Assembly (NCBI RefSeq): GCF_000416985.1
Contig: NZ_ATDL01000015.1
Location: 248,001 to 312,000, forward strand
Origin: Sphingobacterium paucimobilis HER1398
Lineage (GTDB): Bacteria; Bacteroidota; Bacteroidia; Sphingobacteriales; Sphingobacteriaceae
Direction: 5' to 3'
Length of the DNA stretch: 64,000 nt
The position numbers and the translations under genes were made by a program. Under the pieces are notes generated by a model that searched no databases, was not told the DNA's origin, and was given only the letters and a program-made list of their open reading frames with translations. Shown here piece after piece: positions 34,480-43,960 of the stretch (position 1 is its first letter; each line of letters starts with the position of its first letter).

Positions 34480-35292
34480 TTATGAATTCAGGATAGCTGT
34501 TATAGACTGTCTTGCAAAATGGATGAATGCTGACATTTCTTCGGTATATATTGCAAACTCTTTCTGGCTTCCCATTAAGTAATCTTGTCTTGCTTTGACA
34601 AGCAACGATCGATAAGGCATGGACAATCTATCAATCAGCCAAAGAGATGCTTCTTCCTTAGAACCGATCAACTTCGTCGACGCACTGTACCAAATCCGTG
34701 CAATAGTTAATACGATATTCCTTTCGTCACCTAACCAATCTTCTTCGGTGTTCCATAAATCCAGTGTGCTCCGGAGGCTATCCACAAAATCATCATCAGG
34801 TACGGGTTCAAACCATGTAGATGCAACCGTTCCGAAAACAGCGACACTTGATGCTCTGACTTTCTTTATCAGTATGCATACATCTTTGTCGACCAGTGGC
34901 GCTTCGAAGATACCTTCCGAAATATCCTGACGCAACCATTCTCCAAATTGCATCTCCCGTCTAGGCGGATACTTCCAAGGCACAACTTCTGAATAATTGA
35001 TTACAGTGACCTCTAATGCTCGTTTCCTGGGATTGGTACCTGGCGCCGCTGAACAAGACAGGAGATCCTTCATTAGCCCCATACGTGTTTCGCCATCCAT
35101 CGATCCGTCCAACGTCACCAATAGATCGATGTCACTATAAGGTTTTAAACCGTCCTCTACAGCAGATCCGTACAAATGAATAGCCAAAAGAGAATCGCTC
35201 AGGTACTTGCTGATAATGGTACACGCCTCTACAATTTGTTCTTTCTCAAACAAATTCAACTTTACTTTTTCGATCTGATTACTTATATCCAT
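34480..35292 (-). CDS. aadA: ANT(3'')-type aminoglycoside nucleotidyltransferase, AadA-like
   Basis: A 270-residue protein aligning end to end with AadA from memory. It has the nucleotidyltransferase motif LYGSAVEDGLKPYSDIDLLV (metal ligands D54 and D56), the catalytic-base strand RALEVTVINY (E94), PWKYPPRREMQFGEWLRQDI, and the C-terminal domain GDERNIVLTIARIWYSA. AadA enzymes adenylylate streptomycin and spectinomycin. No attC-like repeat, integrase or transposon is seen beside it, so it looks like a chromosomal relative and not a gene cassette. Actual resistance is not shown by sequence. Length is slightly above the usual 260-263. Confidence 0.85.
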   Translation of the reverse strand: MDISNQIEKVKLNLFEKEQIVEACTIISKYLSDSLLAIHLYGSAVEDGLKPYSDIDLLVTLDGSMDGETRMGLMKDLLSCSAAPGTNPRKRALEVTVINYSEVVPWKYPPRREMQFGEWLRQDISEGIFEAPLVDKDVCILIKKVRASSVAVFGTVASTWFEPVPDDDFVDSLRSTLDLWNTEEDWLGDERNIVLTIARIWYSASTKLIGSKEEASLWLIDRLSMPYRSLLVKARQDYLMGSQKEFAIYTEEMSAFIHFARQSITAILNS

Positions 35293-35483
35293 TACGAGAA
35301 AACCAAGTACGAATATAACTATTACTTTATAATCGCGGAGTTAAAAACTCACCACGGGGCAAGCCTTAGTAAATTTTCAGGTAAGTTTACTTAGGAAGTC
35401 GCGTTTGATATATAGACTATAAGTCTCACTTTTTTTTCCAAACTTTACCTCCATTATTTCAAACACTTAATCCAGGTATTACT

Positions 35484-36878
35484 ATGTTTTCAGTACAGAC
35501 TTATCAATCCCGAAGATCAACGCTTCAAAAGCAAGTGTCCAGTGGCGTCCTTCTCTTCTTAGGGAATATTGAGAATCCTATTAATTTCGAGCATAACACC
35601 TATCCTTTTCGTCAGGATAGTACTTTTTTATATTACTTCGGCATCCCGGCTCCTTATCTAGCTGCCATTATCGATATAGACAATGATAAGACGATCATCT
35701 TTGGCAATGAGCTCAGTATAGATGATATCGTATGGACCGGACAGCAGGAATCGCTGAAAGACAAATCCTTAAAATGTGGCGTGCAGGAAACACGTCCTTT
35801 CGCACAATTGGCATCATACTTACAGCAAGCTAAAAAAAGCGATAGGACTATACACTACCTTCCGCCGTATCAATCCAGCAACAAACTATTGCTTGGCGAA
35901 TTACTGCAGGTCAACCCAAAGGAAATAAACCCCTCTGTTCCATTCATCAAAGCCGTGGTAGCCCAACGATCGATCAAAGAGAACCAAGAGATAGCTGAAA
36001 TCGAAAAAGCATTGGCGGTGTCCACAGAAATGCATCTATTGGCTATGCGTACGGCTCAGGTCAGTATCCAGGAGCGTCATATCGCTGCTGCTATTCAACA
36101 CTATGCGTATGACCACAACTGTAACTTTGCCTATCCGCCTATAGTGACTGTACATGGAGAGATTCTTCACAATGCTTATCAACAGAACTTCCTAAAAGAA
36201 GGCGACATGATACTGAACGATTCGGGTGCGGAGACGGCTATGGGCTATGCCGCAGATCTCACCCGGACTTTCCCGGTTTCGGGGCGCTTCACTACACGCC
36301 AACGGGACTTATATAATGTCGTACTAAAAGCTTTTGAGGGAGCAAGAGAGCGTCTGAAACCAGGGGTACAGTTTAAGGATGTACATCTGCTTTCAGCAAG
36401 ACATCTTGTCGAAGGTCTTGTGGACGTAGGACTGATGAAGGGAGATCCGGAAGAAGCGGTACAGGCACATGCACACACGCTATTCTTTCAATGTGGATTA
36501 GGCCATATGATGGGCCTCGATGTACATGATATGGAAGATCTGGGCGAGCAGTATGTGGGATACACCGAGCAAGAGCCTAAGGATACGAGTACATTTGGTC
36601 TTAAATCACTACGTCTGGGACGTGAACTACAAACAGGATTCGTGCTGACTGTCGAACCGGGCATCTACATCATACCGGAACTTATCGATAGGTGGAAGAA
36701 AGAAAACAAGCTATCCCAGTTCATTAATTATGACCTGCTGGAGTCGTACCGTGATTTTGGCGGTATACGGATAGAAGATAATTTCTTAATTACCAATGAC
36801 GGTTTCCGTCTGTTGGGCCCCGAGTTAATCAAATCAGTAGAAGATATAGAAAACTATAGAACCAATCATGTACAATAA
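35484..36878 (+). CDS. Aminopeptidase P family (Xaa-Pro) M24 metallopeptidase
   Basis: A 464-residue M24B peptidase that removes N-terminal residues preceding proline. The N-terminal creatinase-like domain (VLLFLGNIENPINFEHNTY) precedes a pita-bread domain with all five metal ligands: DSGAETAMGYAADLTRTFP (two Asp), GLGHMMGLDVHD (His), LTVEPGIYI (Glu) and GGIRIEDNFLI (Glu). No signal peptide is seen, so it is cytoplasmic. It overlaps the downstream dipeptidyl peptidase gene by 11 bases; both act on proline-containing peptides. Confidence 0.92.
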   Translation: MFSVQTYQSRRSTLQKQVSSGVLLFLGNIENPINFEHNTYPFRQDSTFLYYFGIPAPYLAAIIDIDNDKTIIFGNELSIDDIVWTGQQESLKDKSLKCGVQETRPFAQLASYLQQAKKSDRTIHYLPPYQSSNKLLLGELLQVNPKEINPSVPFIKAVVAQRSIKENQEIAEIEKALAVSTEMHLLAMRTAQVSIQERHIAAAIQHYAYDHNCNFAYPPIVTVHGEILHNAYQQNFLKEGDMILNDSGAETAMGYAADLTRTFPVSGRFTTRQRDLYNVVLKAFEGARERLKPGVQFKDVHLLSARHLVEGLVDVGLMKGDPEEAVQAHAHTLFFQCGLGHMMGLDVHDMEDLGEQYVGYTEQEPKDTSTFGLKSLRLGRELQTGFVLTVEPGIYIIPELIDRWKKENKLSQFINYDLLESYRDFGGIRIEDNFLITNDGFRLLGPELIKSVEDIENYRTNHVQ

Positions 36879-39042
36879 GATCACACGCATTTTACTCGCC
36901 TTATTCGCAGTTCAGCTCTTTTGTCTATCGTCGGCGGCAGCGCAGACGCAATGGACTGAAGATGGTAACGGATACTACGATTTCTCTAAAGAGGGTATCG
37001 TCATTGTCGACCTCTTGCAGGCCAACAAACGAGAAGTATTTCTTGCGGCCAAAGACCTTACTCCAACAGGACAACACTCACCGCTGGAAGTGCAGAGTTT
37101 TCAATTGTCACCAGACAAAAAGACGCTCTTGTTATTTGCAAATACCAAACGGGTATGGCGCGAAAACACGAGAGGTGACTATTGGCTGTATAACCTGAAC
37201 AATAAAGCGCTGACTCAGTTGGGCAAGGGACTGCCAGAATCGTCATTGATGTTTGCCAAATTCTCGCCCGATGGAAAACAGGTGGCTTATGTCTCTAAAC
37301 ATAATATCTACATAGAAGATACCAATACGCTACACTATAAACAGATAACGCAGGATGGCACTGATCGTATGATCAATGGTACCTTCGACTGGGCCTATGA
37401 AGAAGAATTTGGTACAAAGGATGGTTTTAGATGGTCTCCTGATGGAAAAAAAATAGCCTACTGGAAGCAGGATGCGAAAGATACACGCCATTTCTATATG
37501 ATCAATAATACCGATAGCCTGTATTCGTTTATCATCCCTGTAGAGTATCCAAAGGTAGGACTCAAGCCTTCAGCTACCAGTATATGGGTGTATGATCTAA
37601 ATAACAGCACCAACAAGCCTATGGATATCCCTGGTGATCCCAGCCAGCATTATATCCCACGCATGGAATGGACACTGGATGCGAAGTCTGTGATATTACA
37701 ACAGCTGAACCGCAAACAGAATGAGAGTAAAATCATGCTTAGCGATGCCAATACAGGAACCAGCCGTACCATACATACCGAAACTGACCCTGCTTGGATA
37801 GATATCAAAGCACGTTGGAATGACGGTGATCCCAGTGGCTGGGACTGGATGGACGGAGGCAAAGCTTTTATCTGGCTCTCGGAAAAATCAGGTTGGAGAC
37901 AGATCTATAAGATCGATCTTCAAGGTAAGGAGACGCTGTTAAGTAAAGACAACTTTGATGTGATCCAGATAGACCGTATTGATCCCCTATCCAAAAATAT
38001 TTACTTCAGCGCCTCTCCGCTCAACGCAACCCAAAAGCATCTTTATCAGTTGTCTTTTGCAGGAGGTAAAGCAAAACGGATTACACCAGCTGAACTGAAA
38101 GGTACGAACAGCTATACGATCTCACCTAATGGAAAATTGGCTATTTTTACCCAAAATAGCACCACGGCTTATAGTAATGGTTCCGTAGTATCCCTGCCTG
38201 CTCATTCGCAGCTCATCCCTCCTACGCGGGAGATGCAAGCGGACAAAACCGTACCACAAACGGAATTTTTCCAGGTGACAACGGTGGATGGGGTGACACT
38301 GGATGGCTGGATGGTGAAGCCTAAAAACTTTGACCCGAAGAAGAAATACCCGGTAGTCTTTTACGTATACGGTGAGCCTGCTTCGCAAACGGTGACGGAT
38401 AACTTTTTTGCGGGCAAGAATTTCCTGTATGCCGGCGATATGACCGAGGATGGTTATGTCTATATCTCACTGGAAAACCGTGGAGCTCCTGCTCCTAGGG
38501 GCCGTGAGTGGCGCAAATCCATCTATAAAAACATAGGGATAATCAACATCAGGGACCAAGCTATGGGGGCCAAAGAAGTATTCAAGTGGGGATTTATAGA
38601 TACGGACCGTGTGGCTGTATGGGGATGGTCCGGAGGTGGGGCTTCTACCCTTAATCTATTGGGGCAATATCCGGATATATACCAAACGGGGATCTCGGTA
38701 GCGCCCGTGACGAATCAACTCTTGTACGATAATATCTACCAAGAACGATACATGGGATTGCCTCAGGAAAATGAAGCTGATTTTATAAAAGGATCGGCAC
38801 TGACCTACGCCAAAAATGTACGGGGCAATCTCCTGCTGATTCATGGCACGGGTGATGATAACGTGCACTATCAGAATGCCGAGGTATATATCAATGAGCT
38901 TATCAAACATGGTATCACCTTTGACATGATGGCCTATCCGAACCGCAGCCATTCGATCAACGAAGGGGAAGGTACATCGGAGCATTTAGCTAGACTGTAC
39001 ACGCGATACCTAAAGCAACACTGTCCACCGGGCGCTAGATAG
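36868..39042 (+). CDS. Dipeptidyl peptidase IV (S9B)
   Basis: A 724-residue exported serine peptidase releasing X-Pro dipeptides. The signal peptide ends SSAAAQ. The eight-bladed propeller includes the substrate-binding DWAYEEEFG (double Glu). The C-terminal hydrolase has the nucleophile S588 in WGWSGGGAS (S9B members usually read GWSYGG), Asp in HGTGDDNVHYQN, and His in NRSHSINEG. It is in the same operon as the cytoplasmic aminopeptidase P, giving a two-compartment pathway for proline peptides. Confidence 0.93.
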   Translation: MYNKITRILLALFAVQLFCLSSAAAQTQWTEDGNGYYDFSKEGIVIVDLLQANKREVFLAAKDLTPTGQHSPLEVQSFQLSPDKKTLLLFANTKRVWRENTRGDYWLYNLNNKALTQLGKGLPESSLMFAKFSPDGKQVAYVSKHNIYIEDTNTLHYKQITQDGTDRMINGTFDWAYEEEFGTKDGFRWSPDGKKIAYWKQDAKDTRHFYMINNTDSLYSFIIPVEYPKVGLKPSATSIWVYDLNNSTNKPMDIPGDPSQHYIPRMEWTLDAKSVILQQLNRKQNESKIMLSDANTGTSRTIHTETDPAWIDIKARWNDGDPSGWDWMDGGKAFIWLSEKSGWRQIYKIDLQGKETLLSKDNFDVIQIDRIDPLSKNIYFSASPLNATQKHLYQLSFAGGKAKRITPAELKGTNSYTISPNGKLAIFTQNSTTAYSNGSVVSLPAHSQLIPPTREMQADKTVPQTEFFQVTTVDGVTLDGWMVKPKNFDPKKKYPVVFYVYGEPASQTVTDNFFAGKNFLYAGDMTEDGYVYISLENRGAPAPRGREWRKSIYKNIGIINIRDQAMGAKEVFKWGFIDTDRVAVWGWSGGGASTLNLLGQYPDIYQTGISVAPVTNQLLYDNIYQERYMGLPQENEADFIKGSALTYAKNVRGNLLLIHGTGDDNVHYQNAEVYINELIKHGITFDMMAYPNRSHSINEGEGTSEHLARLYTRYLKQHCPPGAR

Positions 39043-39103
39043 TCGATCAAAAAAAAAAATTAAGGACAATTTGTTTTTCTAAATATTCCTAAGTACCTTT
39101 AGT

Positions 39104-39142
39104 CATAAGGAGATAGAGTCGCTCTGATGCTGTCTCCTTATG
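39104..39142 (+). promoter_or_regulatory. Long inverted repeat before small membrane gene
   Basis: CATAAGGAGA (39104-39113) and TCTCCTTATG (39133-39142) are perfectly complementary, with a nested AGAG/CTCT in the loop. No T-run follows. It may be a weak terminator of the peptidase operon or a leader structure hiding an AAGGAG sequence ahead of the gene at 39160. Confidence 0.4.
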
Positions 39143-39159
39143 ATATAAATCTAAAGTAC

Positions 39160-39330
39160 ATGAGAAAATTCAAATTAGACCAGACGTTGGTTCCTGTAGC
39201 AATGCTATTGTTGGTTGTTGGTATGACCAGTACGGAAACGTACATGAAGTTTACACTGATGGGAGCAGCTATCCTCTTAAATTTCACAGCACTTATGCTC
39301 AACACGCAAAATATTAAAAACAAGGAATAG
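39160..39330 (+). CDS. Small two-helix membrane protein, 56 aa
   Basis: A 56-residue protein with two hydrophobic helices (LVPVAMLLLVVGMTSTE and FTLMGAAILLNFTALML) and charged ends. An in-frame ATG at 39127 lies inside the upstream hairpin loop, so ATG 39160 is preferred. No family is recognised. It stands alone between the peptidase operon and the next small membrane protein gene. Confidence 0.55.
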   Translation: MRKFKLDQTLVPVAMLLLVVGMTSTETYMKFTLMGAAILLNFTALMLNTQNIKNKE

Positions 39331-39374
39331 CACAAGAATCGCTTTTTTAATAGTATTATTTTATCTTTATTCCG

Positions 39375-39695
39375 ATGAATAAGGTATCGGAAGACTATAT
39401 TTTAAAACAAGATAATACAAAGGAGAAACAGCGAAGTGCTCTTTTGTTGTTTGTATTATACATTTTTATTTTTTTCCTACTTGCACTCCTCTTTCCTAAA
39501 GAGAATGATCAGATCTTTGTTCCCATGTACTACCTAGCGGCAGTTTCAGTGCTACAACTGAGCTATGTTGCTTATTACAGATCCCCTTTAAAATCCTGGT
39601 CAGCAGTTTTACTGATTATATTTTTTGTTTTGTTCTGCCTTTTTCTGGCATTTAGTGTTTACATTACCGGCCTTGCAGCTGCCTACCAACATTAA
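39375..39695 (+). CDS. Hypothetical membrane protein, 106 aa
   Basis: A 106-residue protein with a charged N-terminus (YILKQDNTKEKQR) and three hydrophobic helices. No motif is recognised. TATCTTTA, one mismatch to the -7 consensus, lies only six bases before the ATG, so the transcript might have almost no leader. The following gene starts four bases after its stop; the two probably function together at the inner membrane. Confidence 0.6.
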   Translation: MNKVSEDYILKQDNTKEKQRSALLLFVLYIFIFFLLALLFPKENDQIFVPMYYLAAVSVLQLSYVAYYRSPLKSWSAVLLIIFFVLFCLFLAFSVYITGLAAAYQH

Positions 39696-39698
39696 GAC

Positions 39699-40346
39699 AT
39701 GAATATACTCAATAAAATATACATCATATTGCTTGTAGCTGTGTTCGTGAGTATGGTCTTTTTAGTCCGTCGATCGGCTCAAAAAACAAAGTATAAAGCA
39801 GGAACTTTCTCTGCTGTACCTATACATGTCCGAAACCTGTATTTTACAGACCATAGATCTTCTGATCTAGGTTACTTTTATGATACCGATCCCAATTATT
39901 TTGCCTGGCGGCAAGTTGACCAGTATTTTGAGAACGACCGTATAGATATACCGGACAGCTTACATATCGAGTATTTCTCTTATACAGACTCGCTTTTCTA
40001 TAATAGTATACTGCCACTAAACAGGATGGACTCTACCTGGAAAAAATATACAAGCTCTTCCGAGTCTTTGGTATTTACGCTGGGTGTAGCGGACAAAGGG
40101 ATTGTCAAACTGTGGTGCTCAACCCCGTCACTAGGTACGCAGTTGATCCTCAACGAACAGCTGTCTCCTATCAAACCCAAACCGGAGGACCTATATTATA
40201 AGGAACCTCTTTCTGAATCCCGTTACATCACGGAAATGTTTTCCTTATTGAGTGATAGTGTAAAAAATAATATCCGTCAGCAACTGTATATAAAAAGCTA
40301 TAAGGATAGCAATGACTACAAGCTCCCGGAGTACCTCCTCGATTGA
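39699..40346 (+). CDS. Hypothetical membrane-anchored protein (possibly DUF2931-like)
   Basis: A 215-residue protein with an N-terminal hydrophobic helix (IYIILLVAVFVSMVFLV) that may be a signal anchor, then a beta-rich extracytoplasmic part. VFTLGVADKGIVKLWCSTPS recalls the central block of DUF2931 lipoproteins, but the match is weak. It is paired with the three-helix membrane protein four bases upstream. Function unknown. Confidence 0.55.
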   Translation: MNILNKIYIILLVAVFVSMVFLVRRSAQKTKYKAGTFSAVPIHVRNLYFTDHRSSDLGYFYDTDPNYFAWRQVDQYFENDRIDIPDSLHIEYFSYTDSLFYNSILPLNRMDSTWKKYTSSSESLVFTLGVADKGIVKLWCSTPSLGTQLILNEQLSPIKPKPEDLYYKEPLSESRYITEMFSLLSDSVKNNIRQQLYIKSYKDSNDYKLPEYLLD

Positions 40347-40352
40347 GGACTT

Positions 40353-41498
40353 CTACTCTTTAAGAAAATAAGCGGCCTGTAATCCCCGCTCGTTATTTAA
40401 CTGCAGATCGGATTTGAGCAGCTTAATCTGGTCCAATTGCGAAGACATTTTATACAGTGCTCCCTGATAGGTGATCATATATAGGTTTGAATTGGCTACT
40501 GTAAGTGCTAATGGTTGGCCTAAATCCGGCGACCAGGCTTTTTCCTGAGCCACTTTGCCGCTTCTATCTAGAATCAGAATTCTATCTTTTGCTAATACAA
40601 CATACTTGTTCCTTTCTAACAGATCCAAGGACTTGATATCCCCCAGATCTTTCATGGCCCATTGGATATCGCCCGTTTTGGGATCTAGAGCAGATAGACC
40701 ATCAAAGGGGAGTAAAATGATATTGTCGGTAATAAACAATTCAGACTGTACATACACCTCATCGGATGTGGGTTTATATTCCCACTGTATGGCCAGCTCC
40801 TGATTCAAACAATACACCCTGCCTTTTTCAGTCAGTATATACAATAGTCCACCGTGGAGCTTTGGTGCGAAAGAAGATCCTTCTTCCAAATTAAACTTTG
40901 CCAGTTGTTTTCCTGTTTCTGCAGCTAATTTTACCAACTGATATCCGGTGGTCTGGTACACTGCATCGCCTTCTACCAGGGGTTCAGACATCAATACAGT
41001 ACCACTTTGGTAATTCCATTTTTCTGTTCTATCTTCTATTGAGATAGACTTAATCTCGCCATGACTATTGGCAAATAGCATATGGTCACCATACACTATA
41101 GGACGTTGATAAAAATGGGCAAAACGTACATCATCGAAATGGTAGCCGTAAAAAGCCTGATCTTTGGATACACTATCTCTGAATATCCAGTTTTGCCGAC
41201 CTGAATTCTTAGCATAGGAAACAATGGTTCCATTTAAGTAGTCTTTGATAAGCTGTTCCTTATAAACTGTCATATAACTGAGCTCATCTATATCGGGATC
41301 TGTCTGCAATTGCTGCCAACACAACGAGTCTGTCGATAAATCGAAACAATAAAGGCTTCCACTATTTGTCGTAACAAACATACTGGTCGACGCAGGGGCT
41401 TCGGACTTATCCATCTGGCAGGCTCCAAGAGATACGAACAGCGCTAAGGCGATAAGCAGGTTTCTACGAAAACCTTTATTTAAAAAGGTTATAATCAT
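40353..41498 (-). CDS. PQQ-like beta-propeller lipoprotein
   Basis: A 381-residue protein with a lipoprotein signal (LIALALFVSLGACQ). The rest is built of beta-propeller blades of the PQQ/BamB type: GSLYCFDLSTDSLCWQQ, GEIKSISIEDRTEKWNYQSG, GRVYCLNQELAIQWEYKPTS, and LSALDPKTGDIQWAMKDLG. There is no dehydrogenase cofactor site, so it is a structural or binding propeller. It overlaps the end of the upstream gene by 23 bases and is probably translated with it. BamB-like assembly and an unrelated binding role are both possible. Confidence 0.75.
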   Translation of the reverse strand: MIITFLNKGFRRNLLIALALFVSLGACQMDKSEAPASTSMFVTTNSGSLYCFDLSTDSLCWQQLQTDPDIDELSYMTVYKEQLIKDYLNGTIVSYAKNSGRQNWIFRDSVSKDQAFYGYHFDDVRFAHFYQRPIVYGDHMLFANSHGEIKSISIEDRTEKWNYQSGTVLMSEPLVEGDAVYQTTGYQLVKLAAETGKQLAKFNLEEGSSFAPKLHGGLLYILTEKGRVYCLNQELAIQWEYKPTSDEVYVQSELFITDNIILLPFDGLSALDPKTGDIQWAMKDLGDIKSLDLLERNKYVVLAKDRILILDRSGKVAQEKAWSPDLGQPLALTVANSNLYMITYQGALYKMSSQLDQIKLLKSDLQLNNERGLQAAYFLKE

Positions 41499-42147
41499 AA
41501 GGAATAGTTTGTGAAAAATCGGTTATATACCAGGTGTCGGGATCGGATTGAAACCGAACGAAATCATAAACGATATACAATGGCTCCTGAATATTGCCCA
41601 AATTATTGCCTTTGCTATCAAAAGCACAGACCATAGCTGTGATACGCGCTATCTCGGGATTATTATCATCGACTGGTTGCAGCTTGGCCTCAAAAGCGGT
41701 ACCGATACGGATATGGGCATCATTATTCCTCAATAAAGCGACCATATCCTGCTTATACTGGTGTACGATGGCCTGCTGAGCCTCCAAATCGGTAGGTTTA
41801 TTATCTGTCTTGTGCAGCGCATCAAAATCCATCCCCTTAACATGAGTATACGCTTCCTTTACCCCATCCGGAATAAACTCGCCTTTGCGAATCTGCTCTC
41901 CCCAATATAGGGTATCAAAAGGCTCACGTATAGCCATGGTAGCTGATAGGGTATCTGGACCATATCCTCCGATAGGCTCTTCGACGATTGCTGCTTCTCC
42001 TGATTCCGTATGAAATAAACTAGATGTCAGACTCTGAAAATGATGTGGGATATGATGCCATCCCACTACAAAATGGAGAATAGCAACGACAAATACAAGG
42101 ATAAGACCAACAACTACCAACAAAGGTTTTCTGTTCATATACGGCAT
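41476..42147 (-). CDS. Hypothetical membrane-anchored protein, 223 aa
   Basis: One N-terminal membrane helix (LLVVVGLILVFVVAILHFVV) is followed by an extracytoplasmic domain with early histidines (GWHHIPHHF) and no recognised fold. The C-terminal part (PLYIVYDFVRFQSDPDTWYI) looks beta-rich. It shares an operon with the propeller lipoprotein, overlapping it by 23 bases, so a membrane-associated complex is plausible. An alternative start is the ATG at 42138. Confidence 0.6.
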   Translation of the reverse strand: MPYMNRKPLLVVVGLILVFVVAILHFVVGWHHIPHHFQSLTSSLFHTESGEAAIVEEPIGGYGPDTLSATMAIREPFDTLYWGEQIRKGEFIPDGVKEAYTHVKGMDFDALHKTDNKPTDLEAQQAIVHQYKQDMVALLRNNDAHIRIGTAFEAKLQPVDDNNPEIARITAMVCAFDSKGNNLGNIQEPLYIVYDFVRFQSDPDTWYITDFSQTIPYDYNLFK

Positions 42148-42409
42148 CTTTTATGTAGGCCAAAAGTAAGGCATAACTACAACTTTCTTTTAAAATTATT
42201 AAAAAAACTTACGTACTGCCTATAAATAATCGAATCCTGCACATGGGGTATCAGGAAGATTGTGTAGATTTATCGCCAAAGTAAGCAGATCAATATGGAC
42301 CCTTGTAAATTATAGTCCCCTACAGTCTTATAATGAATAATAACGATATACAATCGTATATCGGATTGCTGTCAATTCACCAGTCGTTTACTTTTAGAAC
42401 AAAACAACT

Positions 42410-43255
42410 ATGTCAACTAAAAACACCAAAATAGCTGTTCCTGCTGCACTTCTATCCATGGCTTGCGTACAGGGAGGCGCCTCTATTGCAAAACAATTAT
42501 TCCCCGCAATAGGTGCAGTAGGCACCAGTACACTGCGTATTGGCTTATCAGCTGTGCTATTGACGTTGATCAATCGCCCCAAATTTTCTAGATTTACCAA
42601 GCAACAATGGCTGTACGCAGCACTATATGGAATCGGTATCGCAGCGATGAACCTTATTTTCTATATGGCAATACAACGTATCCCATTGGGGCTGGCTGTA
42701 ACCGTGGAATTTGTCGGACCGCTATTCTTGGCACTGGTCCTATCACGAAAACTACTGGATGTAGTATGGGCTTTACTGGCCTGTGCAGGTATATTGCTGA
42801 TCGTTCCTTGGACCAATAATGATATTGATCTTGTAGGCTTAGGTCTGGCTTTACTAGCAGGCACTTTCTGGGCGATGTACATCGTCATGGGAGGCAAGGT
42901 CTCTAAAGTCATGGAAGGTAAGGATGCTGTAACAACGGGAATGTTGTTTGCGACATTGCTTATCATTCCTTTTTCTATTTGGGACGGGGCCATCTTTCAG
43001 GTCACACCACTTTTATTACTGAAAGGATTGGGGGTCGCCATCTTCTCCAGCGCACTTCCATTCTCTTTGGACTTTATTGCCTTAAAGCGATTGCCAGCAA
43101 AGACTTTCAGTATCCTGACGAGTCTCCAACCTGCCTTTGCTGCATTCTCAGGCTTACTTTTCCTACAGGAAACGCTTACATTTATGCAGTGGATGTCGAT
43201 ATGCTGTGTCGTAGCGGCAAGCATGGGAACAACGATTTTTAGCAATTCGAAATAA
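42410..43255 (+). CDS. rhtA: RhtA-like EamA/DMT exporter
   Basis: A 281-residue inner-membrane protein with ten predicted helices in two EamA repeats. It follows E. coli RhtA closely from memory: SMACVQGGASIAKQLFP, MNLIFYMAIQRIPLGLAVTV then EFVGPL, LLAGTFWAMYIVMGG, and SSALPFSLDFIALKRLPAKT. RhtA exports threonine and homoserine; the substrate here is inferred. The gene stands alone and is closed by a strong hairpin. Confidence 0.85.
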   Translation: MSTKNTKIAVPAALLSMACVQGGASIAKQLFPAIGAVGTSTLRIGLSAVLLTLINRPKFSRFTKQQWLYAALYGIGIAAMNLIFYMAIQRIPLGLAVTVEFVGPLFLALVLSRKLLDVVWALLACAGILLIVPWTNNDIDLVGLGLALLAGTFWAMYIVMGGKVSKVMEGKDAVTTGMLFATLLIIPFSIWDGAIFQVTPLLLLKGLGVAIFSSALPFSLDFIALKRLPAKTFSILTSLQPAFAAFSGLLFLQETLTFMQWMSICCVVAASMGTTIFSNSK

Positions 43256-43268
43256 AAATACGTATATT

Positions 43269-43305
43269 GGGTTTGGCCGTTTATTCGCTCCGAATAGGCC
43301 AAACC
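43269..43305 (+). terminator. Terminator hairpin after rhtA-like gene
   Basis: GGTTTGGCC (43270-43278) pairs with GGCCAAACC (43297-43305), extended inward by TATTCG/CGAATA. The stem is long and near perfect; the T-rich part after it (TTAATAGTACTCTTTT) is interrupted. Confidence 0.7.
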
Positions 43306-43390
43306 TTAATAGTACTCTTTTCCTCCCCCTTTATCTTTTTTGATTCCCGGCCCCAAAGGGACAACTATTTAATTCACTTAATTTATTAGC

Positions 43391-43948
43391 ATGATATATA
43401 CAGCACAGCAAACACAAAACATGGTGATTACTGGAGGACCAGGCATGGGTAAAACCTCTATCATCACACACCTGACGTCACAGGGCTATCATTGTATTCC
43501 TGAAGTGGGACGTATGATTATTATTGAACAGATGCGTACCCAAGGAAACAAGCTGCCTTGGGTTGATCCATTGGCTTTTGCCATGGAAATGCTAGGACAG
43601 GCTACAGCTGACTACCATAAGCTGGGACATGATCAGACCCGTGGCTTTACATTCTTTGACCGGGGGATTCCCGACATCATGGGATATCTATCGATCTGCG
43701 GCATAGCTACCCCTCCAGTACTGGAAGAAGCATGCCACAGTCTCCCCTATTTCAATAAAGTATTCATCACACCTCCCTGGAAAGAAATATACGTTAATGA
43801 TACTGAACGTAAACAGTCTTTCTCGGAAGCCATAGACACTTATGAAGCCATGAAGCAGGTCTACAGCAATCTGGGCTACACGCTGATCGAGATTCCTAAG
43901 TTAAGCATAGTTGAACGTGTACAGTTTATAATATCAGCACTCCAATAA
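43391..43948 (+). CDS. AAA_28-type predicted ATPase
   Basis: A 185-residue cytoplasmic P-loop protein. Walker A is ITGGPGMGKTSII near residue 13; a conserved EVGRMIIIEQM and FDRGIPDIMGYL match the AAA_28 family. The compact size and DRG..D motif resemble small nucleoside or sugar kinases, but no substrate is known for most members. It is a solitary gene between the RhtA-like exporter and the convergent P-type ATPase. Confidence 0.8.
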   Translation: MIYTAQQTQNMVITGGPGMGKTSIITHLTSQGYHCIPEVGRMIIIEQMRTQGNKLPWVDPLAFAMEMLGQATADYHKLGHDQTRGFTFFDRGIPDIMGYLSICGIATPPVLEEACHSLPYFNKVFITPPWKEIYVNDTERKQSFSEAIDTYEAMKQVYSNLGYTLIEIPKLSIVERVQFIISALQ

Positions 43949-43960
43949 GCAAAAACTCCT

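Noticed and set aside
34437..35483. Integron or transposon origin of the AadA-like gene
   Set aside because: No attC-like inverted repeats, integrase, transposase or terminal repeats were seen on either side.
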